Shown: positions 50,373-60,593 of the stretch, piece after piece
Numbering within the stretch: position 1 is the stretch's first letter
Layout of the letters: each line of letters opens with the position of its first letter
Origin: Anaerolineales bacterium
GTDB taxonomy: Bacteria; Chloroflexota; Anaerolineae; Anaerolineales; UBA4823
DNA: 64,000 nt
NCBI GenBank assembly: GCA_016929095.1
Contig: JAFGJM010000048.1
Location: 1-64,000, forward strand
Direction of reading: 5' to 3'
Translations under genes and position numbers: made by a program
The notes under the pieces: generated by a model
Seen by the model: only the letters and a program-made list of their open reading frames with translations
Databases searched by the model: none
Told to the model about the DNA's origin: nothing

Positions 50373-53173
50373 GGTCTCTCCGTGATTGTCTTCAATTCCC
50401 CCCAATTTTTACCAAAGCGCGCTTCTGTTCTCAGGGGAATAGATATTGTATATGCATTTTCCATTTCTTGTTGCACTAATGAGGCCATCTCTGTGAGTTC
50501 GTTTACCGGGCATTCAAATACCAATTCGTCATGAACCTGTAAAATCATATTTGCTGAAAAACCAGCTTTTTTAATAGCTGGTGGTATTTTCAACATAGCG
50601 AGTTTCATGATATCTGCTGCCGTTCCCTGGATAGGAGCATTGATTGCTTCTCGTTCTTCTCTACTACGAATATTTTGATTGCGTTCCGTTTTCAAACCCG
50701 GAAAATAGCGCCGACGCCCAAGCAAGGTTTCCACATAGCCATTTTCGGCTGCTTGATTTTTTATACCCGTTAAATAACTCTGCACTCCCGGGAATTGCTT
50801 GAAATAAGTTTTAACAAAATCCTCCGCCTCTGCCAATGTTAACTCAGTGGTTCGGGTTAATCCAAAAGGACTCATGCCATAAATCAACCCAAAATTGATG
50901 GCTTTGGCGTGCCGCCGTTGTTCCTTATTTACTTGTGCCAATTTTTTCCCATATACTGCTGCCGCAGTGGCTGCATGGATATCTTCACCGGCGCGAAATG
51001 CATCCAGCATGGCTTTATCCTGAGCCATGTGCGCCACAATCCGAAGTTCCACCTGAGAATAATCCACCGACAATAATACTTTCCCCGGGTCTGCCACAAA
51101 CGCCTTTCGCACCTGCCGCCCAATATCAGTGCGAATTGGGATATTCTGCAAATTGGGATCCGATGACGCAAGCCTGCCGGTGACAGATCCGGTTTGATTA
51201 TATGAGGTGTGTACTCTGCCGGAGTCAGGATTTAATTGGCATGGTAAGGCGTCTAAATAGGTAGACTTAAGTTTCGCTAATTCACGGTACTCCAATACAA
51301 GATCCACCACCGCATGTTTCCCTCGCAATGATTCTAAAACATCTGCAGAGGTTGAGTAAAAACCAGTGCTGGTGCGTTTGGTTCGACCTGGTGGAGGTAT
51401 CATTAACTTATCGAATAATACGCCTGATAACTGTTGGGGAGAATTAATGTTGAACGTGGAGCCAGTGGTTTGGTATATATTTGATTCAAGCTCCTGCAAT
51501 CTGCCACTCATCTCATCAGATAAAATTGCTAAGAACCCGGTATCCAGAGCGATCCCTGCCATTTCCATATCCGCCAGAATGGTAACTAATGGCATTTCCA
51601 TCGTATTAAACAACTCTTTCGCTTTATATTTTTCCAATTCAGCAAAAAGCACCGGCATCAATTGCAATACAACCCCGGCATCATCGCCTGCATAAAGCGC
51701 TGCCTTTTCAATCGGAACATTTGCCATACTAATCTGGCTTTTCCCTTTACCAATTAAGTCCTCGATATGGGTCATTTTGTAGTCAAGGCGTGTCCAGGCC
51801 AGGTTTTTCAAACCTAAATTCCGAGAGGATGGTTCGATTAGCCATTCGGCGATCATACTATCAAAAGTCAAAGGTGAGACTCTTAAGCCGTGTCGGGCTA
51901 ACATGACAAAATCATATTTCACATTGTGTCCGATTTTTTTTATTTTGGAATTTGTTAATGGAACTCTTAATGCATCGATGACCTGGGGAATTGGTAATTG
52001 ATTTCCCTCATGAGAGTGATGCCCTACCGGTATATAATATGCCTGATCATTATCCACCGCTAACGAAATTCCAACCAGATCAGCCTGCATTTGGTCGGTG
52101 GAAGTCGTTTCGGTATCAAATGAAAGCAACTCAGATTTGTTCAATTTATCGATGAGATTATTGAGTTTCGCTTCAGTATCAACAATGGTTACCTGAGGAG
52201 GGCTGTTTCCTCTTATTGAGTAGACTTTTTCTGTGCTATCAATCACAGAGAATAAATCCATTTGTTCTGCTTCCCGCCTTATTTTTCCGTATCGTTCTTC
52301 AATAGTGATTAATCGCGTCAATAATGTGCGGAACTCTAATTCTCGGAAAATCGCTTCGATGATTTCAGGGTCAAACCTTTCTGTTTTGGCTTGCGCCATA
52401 TCGATATTCACATTTAATGAGGTGATAATCGTAGCCAATTTTTGGCTCAAATAAGCCGATTCTCTTCCGGCGATTAATTTTTTACGCACTGATTCAGATA
52501 AGTCATCCAGATGATCATAAATTCCATCTAATGTATCGTATGAACCAAGAAGCGATTTGGCGGTTTTTTCTCCAACACCCATCACACCGGGAATATTATC
52601 GGAAGCATCACCCACTAACGCCTTATAATCAACAACCTGGTCCGGGCGTACACCCAGATAATTAACTACATCTTCAGGAAAATAATCCTTAGCATCGGAA
52701 AGTGTTTTCCCCGGAAGATTAACCGCGATCCTTTCTTCAACCAATTGTAATAAATCTCGATCTCCGGTGATAATTTTTACGCCATATCCTTGGGAAACAG
52801 CCTGGCGCGCCGCGCTACCTAATACATCATCGGCTTCATACCCTTCCATTTCCAATCTGGGAATGTTGAATGCATCGACTATTTGTTTTATCCTACCCAT
52901 CTGGGAGCGAAGGTCATCCGGCATTTTCTCACGTGTCCCCTTGTAATCTGCAAATAGATCATCCCGGAACGTTTTTCCGGTGTCAAAAGCAACTGCCAGA
53001 TAATCGGGTTTTTCTTGTTCCAATATCCGCAATAATACACTGGTAAATCCAAACACTCCGGCAGTTGGTTCACCCTCGCGAGTGGTGAATCCACTTGGAT
53101 TGCCGCGCGTCAGGGCAAAAAACATGCGATAAGCCAGGGCATGACCGTCAATTAAATATAGGGTAGGTGGCAT
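50369..53173 (-). CDS. polA: DNA polymerase I
   Basis: The 934-residue enzyme has three domains. The 5'-nuclease contains YLIDGHALAYRMFF, GYEADDVLGSAA and the helix-hairpin-helix PGVMGVGEKTAKSLL. The 3'-5' exonuclease has its motifs kept: LLSFDTETTST, GHNVKYDFVML and YAGDDAGVVL. The family A polymerase has VDYSQVELRIVAHMA, RRHAKAINFGLIYGMS and LQVHDELVFE. It processes Okazaki fragments and repairs gaps. AAGGA lies before the ATG. The retained exonuclease acids suggest proofreading is active. It is followed directly by the TPR gene. Confidence 0.98.
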   Translation of the reverse strand: MPPTLYLIDGHALAYRMFFALTRGNPSGFTTREGEPTAGVFGFTSVLLRILEQEKPDYLAVAFDTGKTFRDDLFADYKGTREKMPDDLRSQMGRIKQIVDAFNIPRLEMEGYEADDVLGSAARQAVSQGYGVKIITGDRDLLQLVEERIAVNLPGKTLSDAKDYFPEDVVNYLGVRPDQVVDYKALVGDASDNIPGVMGVGEKTAKSLLGSYDTLDGIYDHLDDLSESVRKKLIAGRESAYLSQKLATIITSLNVNIDMAQAKTERFDPEIIEAIFRELEFRTLLTRLITIEERYGKIRREAEQMDLFSVIDSTEKVYSIRGNSPPQVTIVDTEAKLNNLIDKLNKSELLSFDTETTSTDQMQADLVGISLAVDNDQAYYIPVGHHSHEGNQLPIPQVIDALRVPLTNSKIKKIGHNVKYDFVMLARHGLRVSPLTFDSMIAEWLIEPSSRNLGLKNLAWTRLDYKMTHIEDLIGKGKSQISMANVPIEKAALYAGDDAGVVLQLMPVLFAELEKYKAKELFNTMEMPLVTILADMEMAGIALDTGFLAILSDEMSGRLQELESNIYQTTGSTFNINSPQQLSGVLFDKLMIPPPGRTKRTSTGFYSTSADVLESLRGKHAVVDLVLEYRELAKLKSTYLDALPCQLNPDSGRVHTSYNQTGSVTGRLASSDPNLQNIPIRTDIGRQVRKAFVADPGKVLLSVDYSQVELRIVAHMAQDKAMLDAFRAGEDIHAATAAAVYGKKLAQVNKEQRRHAKAINFGLIYGMSPFGLTRTTELTLAEAEDFVKTYFKQFPGVQSYLTGIKNQAAENGYVETLLGRRRYFPGLKTERNQNIRSREEREAINAPIQGTAADIMKLAMLKIPPAIKKAGFSANMILQVHDELVFECPVNELTEMASLVQQEMENAYTISIPLRTEARFGKNWGELKTITERP

Positions 53174-53333
53174 AAGTTTTTCCTTTTCCGGTATCGATTT
53201 CTACCCTCAATTGAGCATTTTTATGAGTGAATCCATTCTTACAGATGCTGTACTATTCTTATATAAAGTGTATCATGGGCTGTTTAAGTGGGCAAGACAA
53301 AAAACAAACCTGCAAGAAAAAACACAAAATCAA

Positions 53334-53362
53334 TTGACAATCACCCTTGAACATGATATTGT
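53334..53362 (+). promoter_or_regulatory. Possible promoter of the lytic-transglycosylase-like gene
   Basis: TTGACA, 17 bases, TATTGT. Transcription would start near 53369, two bases before the ATG at 53371, again implying a very short or absent leader. The -10 is a weak match. Confidence 0.35.
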
Positions 53363-53370
53363 TATCGCAT

Positions 53371-54990
53371 ATGCAGAAGGCAATAAGGGGATCCCGACTT
53401 TTTATCGGATTTTTATTGCTGATGGGATCTTTAGGTCCGATCCATATTAACGCTTCTGCAGAAGACCCAGATAGGCAAACAACGATTACCGTTTCTTATA
53501 CCGAATATGAGTGGTGGTTAAGCAGTTGGGAAAATAACTCCGTTCTTTGCAGTGTTTTTGTCGATCATGAAGGGCTGCCAACCAGCGATGATGTCTTGAA
53601 CAATTGTGGTGACAGCATTCAAGTCATTTGGGAAGCCACACCTCCATGTGCAGAAATTATCGCCGATGAAAATATAGCGAATACCTCCATCTGCACCGGG
53701 GTGTATTTACTGTTTATTGGCTCCCAACCCCAACAAAAAGATGTGGTCATCGACCTGCCTCCGGCTAAAGTCAATATCGCATTAGATGGATGTATTCCCA
53801 TACCGCCGGAAAATCGATGTGATACCTTACCCTCCTTGCTATTTCAGGGAGAAGAACCTCTCCCCAATGAAACCATCACTGCCATTCATGGTTTATATGG
53901 GGGCTTACCTTTTGATTGCGAAGGTTCAACCTGCGTTATTCCTTTGCAAGCCACACCTTTAGAGGGGATTTCCATCGAATTTTGGGCTGATTCCAGTTTT
54001 GGCGATTCAAGCGAGCATTTTAGCGCCATGGTGCGTGTGGTGGATAGCGGAGTATCCAATACACCTGGAGGCGGAGGCTGGTTCGTCGATGTGTTAAGTT
54101 CACAATGGCAAGGCGACCCTCCGGTTAGCTGCGCTATGGTTTGGAATTCCTTTCCCCCTGTCGGAGGTCTTCCGCAATGGCTTTCCACACCGGATGATAA
54201 TACCCTCATGGCTTCTGATCAGGCATACTATTATCTGGCCGGGCGCTTGATATCACAAGGTGTGGTGAATGCTTCGGATTGCCCTACAGGCGGGTTATTG
54301 CCCAATGGGTATGCTGACGCGTGCGGTCTGGAGATCGCCCGTCCCGCCGTTGAATCCTGGCAAAACCAATTCGATGCTGCGATCTTGCAAACAGCCATTG
54401 ATACAGATGTCCCTGCTCAATTGATGAAAAATTTATTTGCCCAAGAAAGCCAATTTTGGCCGGGCATATTCAGGGTATCCTATGAATACGGGTTGGGTCA
54501 GATAACAGACGCTGGCACCGATTCTATCTTATTGTGGAACCCGAATTTTTACGCCCAATTCTGCCCCCTTATCCTGTCACAAGAGGCTTGCGATCTGGGA
54601 TATCTTCATCTGGAAGAAAATGACCAGGCAATATTGCGTGGCGCTCTGGCATTGCAGGCAAAAGTCGATTGCGAGGATTGCCAGATGGGCATCGATCTTA
54701 CCAATGTCGACTTTAGTCTTACTCTTTTTGCCAATACGATCAAAGCCAGCTGCGACCAGGTTGCTCAAATCGTCTATAACGCTACCAATGAAATGCCCGG
54801 CTCAGTTACCAGCTATGAAGATTTATGGCGGTTTACCGTGGCAAATTACCACGCCGGGCCTGGCTGTTTATCTTATGCCATGTATACATCCTGGGCTAGC
54901 TCAGGATCCCTGACATGGGAAACAGTATCCAGTGAATTCACCGATTCCTGCAAGGGGGTAATTCCTTACGTTGAGAAAATTACCCAATAA
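53371..54990 (+). CDS. Secreted Cys-rich protein with lytic-transglycosylase-like domain
   Basis: The 539 residues have a signal peptide (core LFIGFLLLMGSLG), an N-terminal ~300-residue beta-rich region I do not recognise, and a C-terminal domain resembling soluble lytic transglycosylases. That domain has NLFAQESQFWPG with the likely catalytic Glu, YGLGQITDAG, and VANYHAGPGC in place of the usual YNAG. It would cleave peptidoglycan glycan strands outside the cell. I count 18 Cys by hand, an even number, which suggests disulphide bonds in an oxidising compartment. ATG at 53371 is chosen for the signal peptide; starts at 53347 and 53353 would add a few residues. Confidence 0.72.
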   Translation: MQKAIRGSRLFIGFLLLMGSLGPIHINASAEDPDRQTTITVSYTEYEWWLSSWENNSVLCSVFVDHEGLPTSDDVLNNCGDSIQVIWEATPPCAEIIADENIANTSICTGVYLLFIGSQPQQKDVVIDLPPAKVNIALDGCIPIPPENRCDTLPSLLFQGEEPLPNETITAIHGLYGGLPFDCEGSTCVIPLQATPLEGISIEFWADSSFGDSSEHFSAMVRVVDSGVSNTPGGGGWFVDVLSSQWQGDPPVSCAMVWNSFPPVGGLPQWLSTPDDNTLMASDQAYYYLAGRLISQGVVNASDCPTGGLLPNGYADACGLEIARPAVESWQNQFDAAILQTAIDTDVPAQLMKNLFAQESQFWPGIFRVSYEYGLGQITDAGTDSILLWNPNFYAQFCPLILSQEACDLGYLHLEENDQAILRGALALQAKVDCEDCQMGIDLTNVDFSLTLFANTIKASCDQVAQIVYNATNEMPGSVTSYEDLWRFTVANYHAGPGCLSYAMYTSWASSGSLTWETVSSEFTDSCKGVIPYVEKITQ

Positions 54991-54997
54991 TCTCCAA

Positions 54998-55180
54998 TTA
55001 TTCAGTCAATAATTTCACTAATTCAAGAAATTCATCCCACTCTTCCTGAAAAAAATGAATTGTTACATTATTTAATTCAAGATGATATGTCGTCTCGCCA
55101 TCAGGTTCATCAGCCCGCCAGGCAATAAAGGTATCGGTTTCTGCAATTACATCGGTTTTTGGTTCCAAATCTTTTGCCAT
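54998..55180 (-). CDS. Small conserved-looking acidic protein
   Basis: The product has 60 residues, acidic and soluble, with a strand-rich middle (DTFIAWRADEP, YHLELNNVTIHFF) and a final helix (EEWDEFLELVKLL). I do not recognise a family. ATG at 55180 is chosen because AGGAG lies 9 bases upstream. It lies 25 bases downstream of the LysM-M23 gene, so it is probably the last gene of the rho operon, and it is convergent with the transglycosylase-like gene (7-base gap). Confidence 0.55.
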   Translation of the reverse strand: MAKDLEPKTDVIAETDTFIAWRADEPDGETTYHLELNNVTIHFFQEEWDEFLELVKLLTE

Positions 55181-55205
55181 ATCAAGTTTCTCCTTAATTG
55201 TACAT

Positions 55206-56318
55206 TTATGGTGCTGGAAGAACATACCAGGGATTGATAAAACCACCCTGGTATCTTACTTCAAAATGCAAATGAGCGCCGGTTGAATTTCCGGTGCTGC
55301 CTCCATATCCAATGGTCTGCCCCTGACTTACACTTTGCCCACAAGAAACAGCACTCTTGCTTAGGTGCGCATACAATGTTTGATAACCATTTCCATGGTC
55401 AACCATCACCATATTTCCATAACCGCCCGTTGCCCAACCTGAAAAAACAATCACCCCGCTATCGGCAGCAAATATACCTGCGCCTTCCCCAGCGCCAATA
55501 TCAATTCCTAAATGCCAGGACGCATAGTCATTTCCCGAAAGTACATGGTTTCCGGCCGGCCAAACAAATGACCCCGTGCCGTATGCGCCTTCATAGTTCC
55601 CTTCGCATGCCCCGCTGCCATATACGGATTTTAACACTCCTGCTTTACCGCGTGGAATATCAGGAATAAGCCATTGTCGAAATTCACGCTGCCCTCCCGG
55701 AAACATCACCCAATCCCCCGAGTTTTTCACCGGATTGGTCAATTCGAATTGATTGCCTGCATAACTGATGACATTTTGGGGATCAACATTAAACTGTGCA
55801 GCGATGTTTTCTATAGTGTCCCCTTCAACCATCTGATAATAAACACCATCCACTGGTGGAATTTTTAATACCATTCCCATCGAGAGCATATCCGGATTAT
55901 CTTTTAACTGGTCATAATTTGCCCAAAGTACTGTTTCCGGTTTGATATTGTAATGATTGGCTATTTCAAATATCGAATCACCCAAAGAGACTGTATGTGT
56001 AACTACCACTAAATCCGGTCGGTTTGGGATTATCGTATAAAGATTGGATTGACGGTGAATCGAATCAACCTCAATATTTTGTTTTAGCGAAGATAATGCT
56101 ATATCAACATTATGTACCGCTGAAGCTAATTCCATCGTTGGTTTACCGGTTTTTTTGTCTGCTGATTGCTCTCTTGCTTTCGATGAATAAATGGCCCAAA
56201 TCATCATTAAGAAAATAATTAAAAACACTCCAATCCAAGGAAGAATTGGAGTGAATTTTTTTAATGTTTTTTTGGAATTTATTTGATTTTCATCCCCATT
56301 TTGAGAGTCTTCACTCAC
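55206..56318 (-). CDS. LysM-M23 peptidoglycan endopeptidase, membrane-anchored
   Basis: The 370 residues have a cytoplasmic start, one membrane helix (about 26-45), two LysM domains (about 103-150: VVTHTVSLGDSIFEIANHYN; about 160-205: YYQMVEGDTIENIAAQFN) and a C-terminal M23 peptidase. The peptidase has zinc ligands in WHLGIDIGAG (His, Asp) and AHLHFEVRY (HxH) and a further His in LYAHLSKS. It should bind glycan strands and cut cross-link peptides outside the membrane. GTG at 56318 overlaps the rho stop by 4 bases, so it is translated with rho. Confidence 0.94.
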   Translation of the reverse strand: MSEDSQNGDENQINSKKTLKKFTPILPWIGVFLIIFLMMIWAIYSSKAREQSADKKTGKPTMELASAVHNVDIALSSLKQNIEVDSIHRQSNLYTIIPNRPDLVVVTHTVSLGDSIFEIANHYNIKPETVLWANYDQLKDNPDMLSMGMVLKIPPVDGVYYQMVEGDTIENIAAQFNVDPQNVISYAGNQFELTNPVKNSGDWVMFPGGQREFRQWLIPDIPRGKAGVLKSVYGSGACEGNYEGAYGTGSFVWPAGNHVLSGNDYASWHLGIDIGAGEGAGIFAADSGVIVFSGWATGGYGNMVMVDHGNGYQTLYAHLSKSAVSCGQSVSQGQTIGYGGSTGNSTGAHLHFEVRYQGGFINPWYVLPAP

Positions 56319-57595
56319 GACACGTCCTCTGTAAGCGTTTCTAAGAATTCCAGGTTATTGGCTGTACGGGCAAGCCGTTGTAAAATCGCTTCGGTAGCAG
56401 TGGAAGGATCGAGTCCAGCCCCGTGCGGTGGCGCTGTGACCATTTGATCATACATACGACGCATTAACCAAACTCTTGGCGTAATATCTGGCCCAAGCAA
56501 CAATTCCTCCCGCCGCGTGGACGAGCGCTCAATATCGATTGCCGGGAATATTCGACGTTCTTGCAAGCGTCTGGAAAGGTGTAATTCCATATTCCCTGTC
56601 CCTTTAAACTCTTCGTATACCACATCATCCATACGAGAACCGGTATCGATCAAACAGGTGGCAATAATCGTGAGCGATCCGCCATCTTCGATATTGCGGG
56701 CTGCCCCAAAAAACCGTTTGGGAGGATATAAAGCGGAGGGGTCAATACCGCCGGATAAAGTACGTCCCGAAGGTGTCACAACCAGGTTATAAGCTCGAGC
56801 CAGTCGCGTGATTGAATCCATCAAAATCACAACGTCTCTACCAACTTCAACCAAACGCTTGGCTCTTTCCAATACCATTTCAGCCACACGAACATGCGAA
56901 GTGACCGGCTCATCGAATGTAGAGGAAATCACCTCTGCATCCACAGAGCGATCCATGTCGGTCACTTCTTCCGGTCTTTCGCCAATCAGGGCAACCATCA
57001 AATGAACGTTCGGATATTTTGTAGAAATCGCATTAGCCATCTGCTTGAGTATAGTGGTTTTACCAGCTTTGGGGGGCGAAACGATCAAGCCGCGCTGTCC
57101 ACGTCCAACAGGTGTGACCAGGTTGATCAACCGGGTAGCCAGGGTATGACGGTCAGTTTCTAAGTCAAAGCGAGTTTCCGGAAATATGGGAATAAGCGAT
57201 TCAAAATTTACACGGCCTTTTGCTTCTTCAGGGTCAAGACCGTTAATATTATCTACTTTCAACAAACCGTAATGCTTTTCTGATTCTCTGGGGGGGCGTA
57301 CATGACCAAGAACCAGATCGCCATTCTTTAAGTTATAACGCCGAATTTGTGATTGAGAAACATAAACATCATATGGCCCCGGTTGATAAAGCCCTGATCG
57401 AAGAAAGCCAATCCCCTCATTCATGATCTCTAAAATTCCGCCTCTTAACTCAAGTCCTTGTTGCTCTGCCTCTACTTGCTTGATACGTAAAATCAAGTCT
57501 TCTTTTTTAAGGCGAGAGGCATTCTCAACATTTAATTCTTTTGCTTTTTGACGCAAATCTAATAATGGTGTATTTTCAAGTTCGACTACTCTCAT
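56315..57595 (-). CDS. rho: Transcription termination factor Rho
   Basis: The 426-residue protein has an N-terminal helical Rho_N region (LLDLRQKAKELNVENASRL), a cold-shock RNA-binding domain (EGIGFLRSG, YVSQSQIRRYNLKNGD), and the hexameric ATPase with Walker A IVSPPKAGKTTILK, ALIGERPEEVTDM, VVILMDSITRLARAYN and the R-loop GGIDPSALYPPKRFFG. It is an RNA-dependent helicase that ends transcription. GAAGGA lies about 4 bases before the ATG. It is followed by an overlapping cell-wall peptidase gene, an uncommon partner. Confidence 0.97.
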   Translation of the reverse strand: MRVVELENTPLLDLRQKAKELNVENASRLKKEDLILRIKQVEAEQQGLELRGGILEIMNEGIGFLRSGLYQPGPYDVYVSQSQIRRYNLKNGDLVLGHVRPPRESEKHYGLLKVDNINGLDPEEAKGRVNFESLIPIFPETRFDLETDRHTLATRLINLVTPVGRGQRGLIVSPPKAGKTTILKQMANAISTKYPNVHLMVALIGERPEEVTDMDRSVDAEVISSTFDEPVTSHVRVAEMVLERAKRLVEVGRDVVILMDSITRLARAYNLVVTPSGRTLSGGIDPSALYPPKRFFGAARNIEDGGSLTIIATCLIDTGSRMDDVVYEEFKGTGNMELHLSRRLQERRIFPAIDIERSSTRREELLLGPDITPRVWLMRRMYDQMVTAPPHGAGLDPSTATEAILQRLARTANNLEFLETLTEDVS

Positions 57596-58121
57596 TTTTC
57601 CTTCTCATTTACAGGGTGAATTTATAGATATGACAAAGGTTCACATCGAAGATTTTTTTAGTTCGCAATTTATGGGCTTATAAGGTAATAAAAAATCGGG
57701 TGATGAGGAAAAGTTTTTAAAAACTTATCGCTCAATCTGAGAATAAATTTGCTAATATTTTTTCAAAAAAATCTCTTAATTCTTTAGAATTGGGGCAATG
57801 TCAAATAAGCTCAAATAATAAAATCTTAACCGAAAAATTGTTAATGAAAATTTGAAAGCATTTTCCCCAAACGCCGGATACATTATACACCATAATTATG
57901 GGATTAATGCAAGGGAAAATGTAAAAAATACATCTTGTCTTTTTTGAAAGTTTTTGTTAATTCTCCATTTACGCCTATACCTTGGCTATTAGAGTAAAAC
58001 ATATAGCAAGATTGGGAGTAGAAAATTATTTAATTCAATTTTTTTTAACGATTAACTTGTTCAAAATATCACAATATCTGATTCAATAAAACATAATAGA
58101 CCCAATATGGAGGATCGAAAC
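57596..58121. other. Divergent intergenic region between rho and the chemoreceptor
   Basis: About 525 AT-rich bases without a credible gene. A perfect palindrome AAGTTTTTAAAAACTT is at 57711-57726. For the chemoreceptor, TTGTTA (57954-57959), 16 bases, TATACC (57976-57981) is a possible promoter. On the minus side CTATAAAT at about 57620-57630 may be the rho -10. A long leader is possible for both genes. Confidence 0.35.
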
Positions 58122-60593
58122 ATGGCAAATTCATTACCAAAAGGTTTACCCATAGACAAGAAAAATGGATGGGGAATTCTCAATTCTATCAATAGCAAAC
58201 TCATTCTAACATATCTCTCATTGGCATTAATTCCTCTAATCATAAGTGCAGTGATTGCCTCATGGTTAAGCCGTCAGTCATTACAAGAAGCCACTTATAC
58301 ACAATTGGAAGAAGTATCAGTTATTCAAAATTACACACTTAAGCAATGGATTGATGCCCGTATCGACAATACTAAGGTTTTTGCTGAAGTCGATGATGTT
58401 CAATCATTAGAACCAGCCAGGGTAAAAGCAGCGCTGGATTATTACTACCCACAATGGGGTGTATACGAATCAATGCTTGTGACCGGAATGGATGGTAAAT
58501 CGATCGCTTCATATGATGGAAATTTCTATGATCTTTCTGATCGGGAGTATTTACCAAGCATCATAAAAAATGGTGAAAGTATTATTACAGATCCATTGAT
58601 TTCAAAAGCAACAGGGAATGTCGTGTTCATTATCGGTTCACCAGTAAAGATCAACGGTCAGATTAAAGGTGCAGCAATTTTCACCGTGGCAACCACTAAT
58701 TTTTCAACACTATTAGAATACGCCAATATTGGAAATACCGGTGAAGCATATCTAGTCAATAAAGAAGGTTTTTTCATCACTCCTTCTCGATTTTCAGAAG
58801 AATTGCTAAGAGAAGGATACGCCAAAGAACATGTCGAACTTGAATTAAAAGTTGAATCATCTGGAGCAAATGAAGCCCTGGCGGGTAATTCTGGTGTTTC
58901 GCAATATGATAATTATCGTGGTTATGAAGTAATTGGCGCATACCAACCGATATCAGGTACGGGTTGGGGATTATTAGTAGAACAAACCGCTGATGAAGCA
59001 TTGGAAGCGTCTAATAAAATTCGCAACATTATCATTGGTATAACGATTGGCGCGTGTATTTTGGTATTCATTCTGGCGCTATTTATTGCTAATAGCATAT
59101 CCAAACCGATAAAAAATCTGTCTGGTATTGCATCGTTATTAGCTTTGGGAAATGTCGATCAAGATATCGTCTACCACAGCAAAGATGAAATCGGCGAACT
59201 GGCGAATTCATTCAGGCAAATGATCGATTACCAAAAAGATATGGCTTTTGCCGCTGAAACATTAGCAAATAACGATTTGACTGCCGAGGTGCAACCTCTT
59301 TCGGAACAAGACCGATTGGGTAACGCATTTGCCAGTATGATCGCAGCCTTATGCACTGCCATCTCTAGAGTTGCTGAAAGCGCCGAATCGGTTAACCTTG
59401 CATCTTCACAGTTAGCATCAGCTGCCAATCAGTCAGGGCTGGCGACTAACCAAATTGCGACCACTGTTCAGCAAGTTGCCAAAGGGACTACCCAGCAGTC
59501 TGAATCGGTCACCCGTACGGCTTCATCTGTCGAAGAAATGTCTCGCGCTATTGACGGCGTCGCCAAAGGGGCTCAAGAACAGTCCTTCGCGATATCCAAG
59601 GCATCGAATATCACTTCCCAAATCTCTGATACGATACAACAAGTTTCGGCAAGCTCTTCTCAGGTCACCAAAGATTCTGAAACCACCACCGAAGCAGCCA
59701 ATCGGGGAGCAAAGACTGTTGAAGAAACTATTCAAGGAATGCAATCCATTAAAGAGAAAGTGGACTTCTCGGCTCAAAAAGTCCAGGAAATGGGCGAACG
59801 CTCGGAACAAATCGGAGTTATTGTAGAAACAATTGAGGACATCGCCTCTCAAACCAACCTGTTGGCGTTGAATGCTGCCATCGAAGCAGCCAGAGCCGGT
59901 GAGCACGGTAAAGGGTTTGCTGTTGTCGCCGATGAAGTCCGAAAGCTGGCAGAACGTTCATCCTCTGCGACAAAAGAGATCGCTACCCTGATTAAAGGCA
60001 TCCAGGCGACGGTATCGGATGCAGTAACCGCGATGCAAGAATCTGCTCATGAAGTTGAGTCAGGTGTTTCACGCGCCAATGAAGCCGGCGATGCATTATC
60101 CGCGATCATGTCAGCGGCTCAGGCAGTTTTATCACAGGCTGAAGAATCTGCCAAAGCAGCCGCCCAAATGTCGAAGGCATCAGATGAACTGGTTGCATCT
60201 ATGGATGCTGTTTCGGCAGTGGTTGAAGAAAACACGGCTGCAACAGAACAAATGGCTGCATCATCCAATGAGGTTACACAAGCAATCGAGAATATCGCGT
60301 CAGTCTCTGAAGAAAACTCTGCCGCCATTGAAGAGGTTTCTGCTTCTGCTGAAGAAATGTCTGCCCAGGTTGAAGAAGTTACTGCCTCAGCTCAATCGCT
60401 TGCTGAACTAGCAAATGCCTTACAAGATGTTGTCGATCTCTTCAAATTGAACCGAGACAACCGTCAAGATGCTTACTCGCCCCAATCAAAATCGGACGGC
60501 GCGTTTTCCGACTCTGACCGTCCGATTTATCAACCCGAGACTATTGCAGCTGGCTCACGCAGCAACGGACAAGGTATTAAAACCAGGTTGTAA
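58122..60593 (+). CDS. Methyl-accepting chemotaxis protein with Cache sensor
   Basis: The 823-residue receptor has a membrane helix near the start (about 25-47), a periplasmic-side dCache-type sensor ([16 protein letters not shown] and [12 protein letters not shown] are typical), a second membrane helix (about 300-322), HAMP, and a long signalling coiled coil. The conserved hairpin tip is [20 protein letters not shown], then [17 protein letters not shown]. It would bind a small ligand outside and control a CheA kinase; no che or flagellar genes are in the window. ATG at 58122 is chosen because GGAGG lies 8 bases upstream, inside the codons after the ATG at 58107. It overlaps the convergent VIT-VWA gene by 39 bases. 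Confidence 0.95.
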   Translation: MANSLPKGLPIDKKNGWGILNSINSKLILTYLSLALIPLIISAVIASWLSRQSLQEATYTQLEEVSVIQNYTLKQWIDARIDNTKVFAEVDDVQSLEPARVKAALDYYYPQWGVYESMLVTGMDGKSIASYDGNFYDLSDREYLPSIIKNGESIITDPLISKATGNVVFIIGSPVKINGQIKGAAIFTVATTNFSTLLEYANIGNTGEAYLVNKEGFFITPSRFSEELLREGYAKEHVELELKVESSGANEALAGNSGVSQYDNYRGYEVIGAYQPISGTGWGLLVEQTADEALEASNKIRNIIIGITIGACILVFILALFIANSISKPIKNLSGIASLLALGNVDQDIVYHSKDEIGELANSFRQMIDYQKDMAFAAETLANNDLTAEVQPLSEQDRLGNAFASMIAALCTAISRVAESAESVNLASSQLASAANQSGLATNQIATTVQQVAKGTTQQSESVTRTASSVEEMSRAIDGVAKGAQEQSFAISKASNITSQISDTIQQVSASSSQVTKDSETTTEAANRGAKTVEETIQGMQSIKEKVDFSAQKVQEMGERSEQIGVIVETIEDIASQTNLLALNAAIEAARAGEHGKGFAVVADEVRKLAERSSSATKEIATLIKGIQATVSDAVTAMQESAHEVESGVSRANEAGDALSAIMSAAQAVLSQAEESAKAAAQMSKASDELVASMDAVSAVVEENTAATEQMAASSNEVTQAIENIASVSEENSAAIEEVSASAEEMSAQVEEVTASAQSLAELANALQDVVDLFKLNRDNRQDAYSPQSKSDGAFSDSDRPIYQPETIAAGSRSNGQGIKTRL

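Noticed and set aside
51370..52260. Loss of proofreading in PolA
   Set aside because: The exonuclease acids are present in FDTETTS, GHNVKYDF and YAGDDAG, so the domain looks active.
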